A stretch of DNA of 64,000 nucleotides from Acheta domesticus (Eukaryota > Arthropoda > Insecta > Orthoptera > Gryllidae), in NCBI GenBank assembly GCA_031308135.1, contig JAHLJT010000631.1, forward strand, positions 226,910,268 to 226,974,267. The letters are read 5' to 3'. Position numbers and translations under genes: made by a program. A model generated the notes under the pieces. It made no database searches and was not told where the DNA came from. It saw nothing but the letters and a program-made list of their open reading frames with translations. This document shows positions 54,828 through 64,000 of this stretch, piece after piece (the first letter of the stretch is position 1; each line of letters opens with the position of its first letter).

Positions 54828-56322
54828 ATGTTAGAGAACTCAGGCCCCTTAACGGGGCAACTTATCAGAAGTGCCATGGAAACTTTAAACCAAGCGGAAA
54901 GTGAACATGATCATGTAAACTCTCAGCCAGATATTAACATGATAGCTCATCTGCAACAGCAACTTCAACAACAGCAGCAGATGTATCAACAGCAGCTTCA
55001 GCAGTTGCAAACACAGCTGCAACTCGCGCTACAAGGACAAACTCAGCCGCAGCTAATGGGAGTGCCTCAACAGCATCATGGCCAGCCTCCGTTAATATCT
55101 CAACCAGGGCCAACAGTTACAGCACAAGGAGACCTACAAAGTTGCGTATGTACTACTTCTGGTTCTACTAACCCGCAAAATGCACAAGTAAGTGGCGTTA
55201 ACGCCGATAGCAGATCAGACAGTAAGAAGCGCAAATTCTCTCAGCGTAGTGAAAATAATGATAAGCACAGTGAGAGTGTAGTGAAATTAGGTATAATATT
55301 CCAGTCTCATCTAGATACAAGGTGATTGAAAATACTGAAAGTGATTACATGGTGCACAGTGAGTTAGAACCAGTGCAAGTGAAAATCCCTCCCATATATG
55401 TTCATGAATAGATGATTATAATAAGTTATTATCAGACTTAAAAAATATAGCACAAGCAGATTTTTCTACTAAACCTAAAAAAATTCAGTCAAAATAATGT
55501 TCATTTCTATTGAAGACTATCGCAGTGTTAGAAAATTTTGTGATGAACAAAACATTCAGTACGACTCGTTTAGAGATCCAACTCATAAGCCCATATCAGT
55601 GATAATGAAGGACAAGCCTACAAGCTACCCAGAAAAAGACTTTAAAGATGGACTTATTCGTTTGAATCTACCAGTGGTAAAAGTTTGTAGACTTTATAAT
55701 AAGGAAAGAAAGCCCATTCCAGTATGTGCAGTAGATTTAGAAAACAATAACGAAGCTCGAAAGATATATTCTTTAAACAGATTTATTCATAGTGTAATCA
55801 AAGTGCAACAAAGGTTAAATTCCAGAGGAATAATGTGTAAAAAATGTCAGGGATATGGTCATTCATAAGCAAACTGTGGCTATGATCCCAGGTGCGTTAA
55901 ATACATGGGAAACCATCATTATTCGGAATGCAAAAAGTCTAAATACGCCGCACCACAGTGTGCTGTCATGATTTTCACGCAGCTAATTATAGAGGTTGTA
56001 GCTATTATAAAAAATATATTCAGTCATTTATTAAAACTTTCCCAAAACCAAATGACAATAAACCAAATAACCAATGCACTTCTCCATCCACAATTTCTCC
56101 AAACCCGCCACCACAATCCAAAAAACATTTCCCACCCCTCCTGCACGGCAGCCAAGTTCAAACAGCCAAACAACATCTACTGCCCAACCTCCTAACTGGT
56201 CAAATATCATACCAACAATAGTGTCACAAGTTGTATCTGCAATCATCCCAGAAATCCAAAGTATGGAAGAAACAATAGTTTCATCAGTAATAAATAATGG
56301 CAACTATTCAAGAGGTAAATAA
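54828..56322 (+). pseudogene. Jockey ORF1 (gag) with zinc knuckles
   Basis: ATG 54828 opens MLENSGPLTGQLIRSAMETL and a glutamine-rich coiled-coil-like run (LQQQLQQQQQMYQQQLQQLQ) before a basic stretch. After a frameshift near 55300 comes SSRYKVIENTESDYMVHSEL, then from 55497 the PRE_C2HC region (EDYRSVRKFCDEQNIQYDSF; DLENNNEARKIYSLNRFIHS) and knuckles CKKCQGYGHS, ANCGYDPRCVKYMGNHHYSEC. A stop sits in the middle of the knuckles at 55866. The Asn/Pro-rich C-terminus (TSTAQPPNWSNIIPTIVSQV) ends at about 56322, overlapping the ORF2 start. Gag-like RNA binding is typical of the Jockey clade. Confidence 0.8.
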
Positions 56323-58964
56323 AATACTAAACTGGGACGCCAACGGTCTAAACAGACAGAAAAATTGTTTCCGATATTTCCTGAAACAACACCGTATTTA
56401 TATTGCCTGTGTCACGGAAACCCATTTAATTCCGGGAGAAAGATTCAATATTCCGGGTTTCATCACGTATCGTAATGTCAGAGAAACGTCACATACAGCG
56501 GCAGGCGGTGTAGCTATATTTATATCGAAGAACGTTAAACACGCACAAGTTCCAAAACCCACGTAAAGAACCCTGGTAAAGAAACCTGGTCGGTTTGTGA
56601 ATTGAAATCAACGGCAAAACTTTAACTATTATAGCAGGATATAAACCCCCTGACAGAACCTTTCCGGAAAACTCATACAGAAGTATATTCAGTGACAACA
56701 ATCCGACACTATTACTAGGGGACTTCAATAGTAAAAATATAGCGTAGGGATGTAACTCGACATCGTAGCAAGGACAGAAGCTATCAGATTTTGCAACTTC
56801 ATATGGCATCAACATACTAGCTCCAAATGAACCAACAAGATATGAGTCCAATCCAAACATCATCCCAGATGTCTTAGATATTGTACTCACCAAAATTGTT
56901 AATTTTCCCATTCATCAAGAAGTTTTACCGGAACTCGACTCTGACCACTGCCTGATACTAATATCGATATCGGCACAAATCAATAGAATCCTGCTCGACA
57001 CGGCAGTAAAAGGAATCGTAAATTGGAATAAGTATACTAATCTAATTCTATCCTATTACTCATATCCAAAAAGTATCAGAACTATGCGCGACATCTACAA
57101 TAAAGTTGATAAATTTTCCAAAGCAACTATTAATGCCATCAAAGAGTCTACACGACCTCGTCGTTCGCCAAATGCTAAACCGCTCCCAGTTAACATTCGA
57201 AATTTAATTAAATCAAAAAATAATATGAGACGCTACTGGCAAATTACTCGAAGACCAGACGTCAAAGCGAAAGTAAATAATTAACAAGGCTAATGAAAAA
57301 CTTGATAAACTACATTTTTCAAGTTTCAATAAGTATATAGGCGAAATTCATCCAAGTTCGGGTCACCTCTGGGCATCGGTCAAGCGCCTAACCAAAGAAA
57401 AATCAAAGACCCCACCCCTCATAATAGGAACGAATCGAGTAAACTCAGACGAGGATAAGTCATCACTAATGGCGGAACACCTAGAAGCTACCTTCAAACC
57501 GCATTCCGTGACCAACGCATCATTCAACTTCGAAGTCGAAAATTTCGTCAACTCTACTTTTCCAACCGCCGCTCCACCCATCAAATTCATTACTCCATTT
57601 CAGGCAACCGTTGAAATCAAGCGTCTGAAAATTAAGAAAGCACCTGGAATCGACGGTATAAATACCGTGTGCATGAAAAAGCTGAACAGGCGATCCATTG
57701 CAGCCTTGACAGCAATATTCAACGCAGCTTTAAGGCTTCACTATTTTCCCGAAGCGTGGAAAAAAGCTGTAATAATTCCCTTCTGTAAATCTGGAAAAGA
57801 CCCGAGATGTGTTGAAAGCTACATACCTATTACTCTATTGCCAACCATTTCAAAAATCTTTGAAAGATTTATACTGTCTAGACTTATTAAATTCCTCAAC
57901 TCCACCAACGCTATTCAGTCGTTTCAATTTGGGTTCAGGACCAATCACTCAACAACGCACCAACTACTACGATTGACTGAAGAAATAGCACAAGGCTATC
58001 ACCTAAAGAAACATACAGCATCAGTTTTTCTGGATATAAGTCAGGTATACGACAGAGTCTGGCACTCGGCCCTAATTTATAAAATGAGACAACTAGGAGT
58101 CCCGGAGTATTTACAAAAGGTTATCGAAAGTTTTCCCACGAACAGATCGTTTATTGTAAAAATTAACTCTTCAGTCTCTTACCCGCGCACTATTGATGCA
58201 GGAGTGCCACAAGGATCGGCACTCTCTCCCATTCTGTTCAATATTTTTAGCTACGATATTCCCACTACGGTGACTCCAAGATAGCGCTTTACGCAAACGA
58301 CTTCGCCTTCTTCGCAACGCACAACGACATTGCCGTAGCCAAGGACTATATTCAAAACACACTAAACGAGTACGTCAACTGGACTAAAAAATGGAGAACC
58401 AAAATAAACCCGTTAAACTGTCAAGCAAAAATCTTCACGTTGCGCCGCCCCAAAAATCCTGCTAAATTAAAGCTTCACAATACATATATTCCTTGGACCT
58501 CCTCACCGATAAAATATTTAGGAGTGTTGCTTGACAAAATATTAACTTGGAAACCCCATATAAATGCAATAGCCAACAAAGTATCTGCAAAAATATCAAA
58601 ACTTTTCCCTCTAATCAATGCACGTTCTTCAATGAAAGACGAATGCCGATTGCTACTATTTAAATCCATAATTCTATCAACTATAACTTATGCTTGCCCA
58701 GTTTGGGGATGTGCTGTGACTAGCAATCTCCAAAAATTATCAGCCATTCTAAATATATTTCTAAGAAGAACTTTAAATGCCCCCTGGTTCATTCTTAACA
58801 CCCAGATTCGCAGAGAATTAAAAGTGCCCTCATTAAGCGACCACATAACACAAATAGCCCAAACTTTTTACCAAAACCTTCACACTTCCCCATGCTCCTT
58901 AATCTTCAGCCTAGGTCGCAATGCTGTATCCCCACGTATTAAATCCAGGTATCCCAAAGACTGA
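56297..58964 (+). pseudogene. Jockey ORF2: APE endonuclease and reverse transcriptase
   Basis: Start near 56297 with ILNWDANGLNRQKNCFRYFL, ACVTETHL and AAGGVAIFISKNVKH (endonuclease). Frameshifts follow; LLLGDFNSKN and DSDHCLILISI are also recognisable. RT from 57600: KKAPGIDGINTVCMKKL, AWKKAVIIPFCKSGKD, FQFGFRTNHSTTHQLLRL, ASVFLDISQVYDRVWHSALI and DAGVPQGSALSPILFNIF. The catalytic box, in a shifted frame, reads ALYANDFAFF where Y/F-A-D-D is expected: the first Asp is Asn. Then IKYLGVLLDKILTWKPHI to a stop at 58962. The mutation, frameshifts and stops exclude activity. Confidence 0.87.
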
Positions 58965-59160
58965 TTCAAACCACCGTCCCCATTACTGTCAATTGATCAA
59001 ACTGAAACAATCTTCAACCTAGCTTCATTTAATTTAGCACTATGATTACATACTTCCGAGTTTATATAAACCACTGGCGTATGGATGGCCATTCCCAAAA
59101 GTTTAATAACTATGTACTGCACAATTTAACCTCCTCGAAAGACAAGTATGTCGAACGAGA

Positions 59161-59190
59161 AGAAATAAAACAAACAAACAAACAAACAAA
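59161..59190 (+). repeat. Jockey 3' tail, (AAAC)n
   Basis: AATAAAACAAACAAACAAAC repeats marking the 3' terminus of the retrotransposon. The AATAAA may act as a polyadenylation signal. Confidence 0.8.
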
Positions 59191-59559
59191 CTTGCTTTTC
59201 TTTAGACTGTCTAATGTAAAAACTGCGAGAAATGCAAGTATTAGCGATAGCAACCGAACCACTCTTGCTAGTGCAAAAAATGAAGTGGTCGAGCACGAGA
59301 TCGTGAACGTTGTGATGAACAAGAATCAGCATGATTGTAGTACATTAAGGGACACCCCATTGTGAGAAGTGAAACGGAAATGTAACTAGAATTCTTATCG
59401 TTGAAACGAATATCTTGCCGAAGATTTATTAGATATACGACATAGTAGAGCATTATTCGTGGAAGAATGAAGGGAAATTCTTGTATGCGCCTTTTCTTCG
59501 GATCCTATATTTATTAACAAATTTGGAAAAAACTCTTACAGTGCATTCGCCTACTCATG

Positions 59560-60510
59560 AAAGACTTTTACTTTTGCGCCTTAGGAAGAGATTGAAGTTG
59601 CGGAAAACGGTGAATTTTCGGCAGAAAAACTCGTATTGCTGAGCTATGGTAAAGAAAAAGTGGATAAATCCTGTTCTGGTTCGTAGTAAATTATTTCAAC
59701 ACGTGGTGTAGTCAGAATCCATGTTTGTGGGTCTATGTTATCAAAAAATTGATTGACGGCAAAACGGCGGTCTGCGGTTAATGCTAGAACCTAAACCGTT
59801 CAGAATATTTTCTCCCAAATTGATCTTCCTCAATAAAACTGAATTCGAGGCTTTAGGAGTTTCAAGCAGATATTTTAATTCTTGAGGGTGCTTTACATGA
59901 AGCCTCAAAAACATTTTCAACGTTATTTCAAAAAATGCTTCAATTTTTGATTGATTTTAATTTGCTTATTTAACTTGTCCTCGGATAGCGTGAAAGTCGC
60001 GGATAGCGTGAATTTAGATTAAGCCAAACGGCAACTGAAATGTATATATTAGATTAAGAAATAAATATTTACCTTAAAGAGAATGGTGCAGATCTCTTGT
60101 TCGCCGAAATCCCAAATTTTTCGAAAATCCCAAAACTGCATTTTTGGGGAACCATTTTCTACAAAGATAATATTGAAGAAACATTTTTCCCTTAACGAAA
60201 TCTCTTTCTTTTGATATAATATTGAAGAAATCTTTTCAAAGACATCTTGGAGTAAGGTCATGTTAAATTTTTCAAATATAGTTATCGTATAATTTTGACA
60301 AAATATAGATGATTTTTAATGTTTTAAAACAATTTATTCTCAAACACTCTTCAAAACTCTTCTTTGATTTTTTCCAAGTTATGTATCAAGGGACGGTAAG
60401 AAATATCCATGGCCCATTTTTGGCGAACTCTCCGTGTTTTCGAAAATACCAAAAAGTTAACATTTCAAAACTACAAAATTGAAGATAGAGATTTTTGTCT
60501 TAAACAAAGT
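59560..60510 (+). repeat. Dispersed repeat family A, plus-oriented copy
   Basis: GTTGCGGAAAACGGTGAATT, TCGGCAGAAAAACTCGTATT, GGTGTAGTCAGAATCCATG, GGGTGCTTTACATGAAGCC. It continues into AT-rich TTTTCTCAAACACTC blocks and meets an oppositely oriented copy at about 60512. Confidence 0.7.
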
Positions 60511-60514
60511 ATAT

Positions 60515-62115
60515 TATAACTAGTGGTGCTACAGAATGGCACAGACTTTCCCGTATTAGTTTTCTATTTTCCTGGATCTTCGCTAGCTATTCGGAATTGC
60601 CACATACTCTTTCTTGCCAGCTACCATCTATCATCGCCAAAAGTACATTTTTTGTCATTTTCTTAATTTTTCGGTTTCCTATTGGTAGAACAGAAACATT
60701 AATTTTAGAATATTAAAGAACACAAAAACCTAGCCGTAAATGGCAATTTTCTTTTAAAAATTAGGTGCCGTTTAAGAGAAAATGGCGTTTTAGCACTACT
60801 AAAAATGCGAAATTTGAAGCTCATTTTCACAGAAAAGTTTTGAGTTTTCAAACTACTTTATTTGAAGTTATTTGAAGCACTTACACTCACAAATATAATC
60901 ATCTTTACAAATTGCGGATAATGTGCGTATTAAAGATGTGAGAAATCTTTCAAAAAAATTACATTTATATAATTTTTGAAAAAAACAAAAAAAACTCAAA
61001 ATAAACTTCACGCTATACTAAAGAGTGTAATTAGCACTATCCGTTACAAAAGTTTCAAGAAAAAATTGCAGCCATATACGAGAAAATGGCGTTTGAGCAT
61101 TTCTGAAAATGCCGAAATTTGAGCTACTTTTCACAGAAAACGGTAGTGTTTTCGAGAAACTTTACTTGACATTATTTAAAGCATATATACTCGTAAATAT
61201 AATAATGTAAAAAAATCGCCGATAATGTAAATATTAACGACGTGAGAGACAAGTAAAAAAATTTACATTTTGGTAATTTTTGAAAAAACCAACCGATAGA
61301 CCAAAATGGCTTTTATGTCATTGATAGAGTACATTTACCTCTATCCCTACCAAAAGTTTAAAGATAAAATTTGGAGCCGTTTTTGAGAAAATTTTTGTTT
61401 TTGTAATTTTTTAAAATTGCACATATTGCACGCAATATTGCACGAAAACTACCAAAATTGTGAAAAACATTTACATGATCTTTATTAAAGAACTCAATAT
61501 GCAGAACAAATTTTATTTGAAGAAAAAATCTCTATCTTCAATTTTGTAGTTGGAGAAAGACGCAGAAAAAAATTCAGACTTTCACAATTTTCGAAAATTG
61601 AGAGGTGTACGTGAAAATCGGACCTATGCCATGTTAAAAAGTGTATTTTCCTCTATTCATACAAGAAATTTAAAGAAAAAATTTGGAGCCGTTTTTGAGA
61701 AAATGTTGAAAATCCCCGGGGGGCTTCATATAAAGTACCCCCAAATTTTAAAGAATCTTTTTCAAAATCACAAAGCTTTGACTAGAATCAGATCGACTGG
61801 GCAATATCAATTTTGAAGAAAATCGACCGAACGGTTTAGGCGCTAGCGTTGACCACAGACGGACAGACGGACGGAATGCCGTCAATCGATTTTTAAGTAT
61901 AAAGAAGCAACAAATCATGGATTTTGACCACACCACGAGATAGAGGATTTTTTTTTCTTAATTTAGCAACTGGTTTTATCCACTTATTCGTTTTCACGGC
62001 CCGGCAATTAATTTTTTTCCGCCGAAAATTGGCCATTTTTTCGCGCAGCATTACATAACTTTCCCTATACTACGTATATCACTCCGTGTATACGTACGTA
62101 TACGGGAAAGTAAAA
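60515..62115 (-). repeat. Dispersed repeat family A, minus-oriented copy with both ends
   Basis: Starts AACTAGTGGTGCTACAGAATG and GACTTTCCCGTATTAG, and ends GTATATCACTCCGTGTATAC, GTACGTATACGGGAAAGTAA. This is the reverse complement of the copy at 26590-29035 with an internal deletion (1.6 versus 2.4 kb). ACTTTCCCGTAT appears inverted near both ends. No supported coding sequence. Confidence 0.78.
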
Positions 62116-62224
62116 AATCAGCTCTTTAAAAATATTAAATACGATTGTTTAAAGAAACGAGTAAGATTGCAAGTTGGAAATATTGGGTTAAGACAATTAA
62201 ATTTGGGTTCAGACAATTAAATTC

Positions 62225-62345
62225 TTCAACGTCGCCCCGAGTTCGAAACTCACAGCGTTTCCACGGCGTGGAGGTAAGTCGCTAGGCGAGTTTGCTCCTA
62301 GGATCTGAGTTCGAGTATCGGTGCTGAAAAAAGTTGTTGGTTGAA
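62225..62345 (+). repeat. tRNA-derived SINE-like fragment
   Basis: A-box-like GCGTGGAGGTAAGTCGC near 62259 and B-box-like GAGTTCGAGTATC near 62307. No closed tRNA fold. Confidence 0.45.
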
Positions 62346-62461
62346 CACACTTTTGGAGGTTTACAAAGGAGTACAATTTAGCGGTGCAGCTAGCGAAAAA
62401 AGAATAGGCGGTTGTAGCTCCACTAGTTCGTCATTCAGGCGCTTTCTCCAACTCCGTTTCA

Positions 62462-63165
62462 TATGCTTCCTCTCTCCCATTCTCTCTCCTCCCTTCTCTC
62501 TCTCCTCCCTTCTCTCTCTCCTCCCTTCTCTCTCTCGTCCCTTCACCCTCTCCTCCCTTCTCTCTCTCCTCCCTTCTCTCTCTCCTCCCTTCTCTCTCTC
62601 CTCCCTTCTCTCTCTCGTCCCTTCACCCTCTCCTCCCTTCTCTCTCCTCCCTTCTCTCTCTCGTCCCCTTCACCCTCTCCTCCCTTCTCTCTCCTCCCTT
62701 CTCTCTCCTCCATTCTCTCTCGTCCCTTCACCCTCTCCTCCCTTCTCTCTCTCCTCCCTTCTCTCTCTCGTCCCTTCTCTCTCGTCCCTTCACCCTCTCC
62801 TCCCTTCTCTCTCTCTCCTCCCTTCTCTCTCTCGTCCCTTCACCCTCTCCTCCCTTCTCTCTTTCCTCCCTTCTCTCTCTCTCGTCCCTTCACCCTCTCC
62901 TCCCTTCTCTCTCTCCTCCCTTCTCTCTCTCTCTCCTCCCTTCTCTCTCTCGTCCCTTCACCCTCTCCTCCCTTCTCTCTCCTCCCTTCTCTCTCTCGTC
63001 CCTTCACCCTCTCCTCCCTTCTCTCTCTCGTCCCTTCTCTCTCTCGTCCCTTCACCCTCTCCTCCCTTCTCTCTCTCTCCTCCCTTCTCTCTCTCGTCCC
63101 TTCACCCTCTCCTCCCTTCTCTCTCTCCTCCCTCCTCTCTCATCTCTCTCCCTTCTCTCTTATCT
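62462..63165. repeat. CT-rich minisatellite
   Basis: About 700 bp built from CTCCCTTCTCTCTCTC and CGTCCCTTCACCCTCTC sub-units in an irregular higher-order order. Open frames over 200 codons on both strands are repeat artefacts. Confidence 0.95.
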
Positions 63166-64000
63166 CTCACTCCAAATCTCTCCTTTTTTGTGATAGCTAT
63201 TCAGGATTTTCATATATTAAGTGAAATGTTAATTCTTTCTCATAAAAAGCCTTTCGGATAATCTCTGACGTGAAAGCAGGTTCAACAAGGAGATGCTATA
63301 CACACGGGTCGAAAAATGCAGTAATTGCAGAATTGAAGATACAGAAAAGACGTATTTTTGTAAAGAAATTACATGTCTTAATGCTAGTAACGTTTCCCAA
63401 ACAAGTTACCGAATAGCCTCGGTTATTTTCATTATATTATTCATCTTTTAGGAAGCATTTCCTTGATTAATGTGAACGAGCACAAAAGCACAGACAATCC
63501 CACGTTTAACAAAAGATATAATCAACATAAACATCAATAATTAACTATTATTACAGGAACACACATTACAGTACAGCTCTTTAGTAAGCACGACCAGGAC
63601 TGATTTATGAATTATGTAGTGCATTATAAACAGCACAATGCGTCACACCTAACTAAGAAGGAGATTGAGTGAGTATTTAAGCAGATGGGACAGCAAACTT
63701 GCCACAAGACTACGAAAATAGCCAAACAGGTGAAGGACAACAGCCTTGCGAGTTTTAACTCAATCTGCATATTGAGAACACAAAAGTATACGTAGTTGCG
63801 GGTCCGGCAGTGCGATGCCTCCTAAGGTAGGCGGTCCTAGAATACTCCATACTACCGAATTGGTCGCACGATGGCACTACATTGATGAGGATTTTAGAAG
63901 CTAATTAGACTAATATGATTAATCGTTTCCGCTGTTTCAACACGTCAATTCCAGACGAATGCCAGAGTAGTGTCGAAAGTGTGTGCACGCATATCCTTGA
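63166..64000. other. Spacer to the window end
   Basis: No gene recognised. AT-rich to about 63640, then a slightly GC-richer stretch without motif. Confidence 0.4.

Larger units (their letters stand above)
54645..59190 (+). mobile_element. Jockey-clade non-LTR retrotransposon, near full length, decayed
   Basis: 5' UTR from about 54645 (GC-richer), ORF1 gag with a PRE_C2HC-type region, ORF2 with APE endonuclease and RT, and a 3' end in AAACAAACAAACAAAC. An 8-bp word AACTTGCT lies at 54637-54644 and again at 59189-59196 directly after the tail, a plausible target duplication. Multiple frameshifts and a changed RT active-site Asp show it is dead. Confidence 0.85.

Noticed and set aside
62341..63261. 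306- and 253-codon Ser/Leu/Pro open frames
   Set aside because: Translation of the CT-rich minisatellite; equivalent frames are open on both strands.

Overview
This is a repeat-dominated eukaryotic nuclear window, most likely from an insect. The evidence is spliced genes with GT-AG introns, AT-rich spacer, many tRNA-derived SINE-like pieces, and transposon families typical of arthropods (hAT, Tigger/pogo, Penelope-like, Jockey, I-like and RTE-like LINEs, and a Crypton-type tyrosine recombinase). Large introns and repeat density suggest a big genome, perhaps polyneopteran (cockroach, termite, stick insect or orthopteran), but that placement is only an impression. No bacterial or viral genes, rRNA or convincing tRNA genes were seen.

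Layout. 1-8490: an I-like LINE on the minus strand, split by a 5.2 kb hAT transposon (450-5651) with an exact 8-bp target duplication. 8.5-19.9 kb: spacer with fragments of a dispersed noncoding repeat ('family A'), LINE scraps and SINEs. It also holds a Crypton-like element (about 11.62-13.56 kb) whose three-exon tyrosine recombinase reads without any visible lesion. 19.9-38 kb: the only recognisable host gene, a minus-strand synaptotagmin-family gene. Four phase-compatible exons (37867-37667, 30994-30844, 25550-25430, 22382-22000) encode most of C2A and all of C2B to the stop codon; upstream exons were not found. Its introns and 3' flank carry striking tandem arrays, including a 3.9 kb array of a 14-bp unit. 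38-46 kb: SINEs, an RTE-like fragment, a 385-bp MITE and more family A. 46.5-53.6 kb: a four-level nest in which a family-A copy is split by a second, decayed Crypton, that by a Penelope-like element, and that by a Tigger element. 54.6-59.2 kb: a decayed Jockey-clade LINE. 59.5-64 kb: two head-to-head family-A copies, a SINE and a CT-rich minisatellite.

Best candidate for something undescribed: three large stem-loops (11666-11755, 46655-46736, 38074-38178). Their stems differ in sequence yet stay paired, while a 17-18 nt loop is nearly constant. Two of them sit directly upstream of the two Crypton recombinase genes; the third has no gene beside it. This suggests a structured DNA or RNA element tied to the recombinase, possibly a folded recombination site or a cis-regulatory structure.
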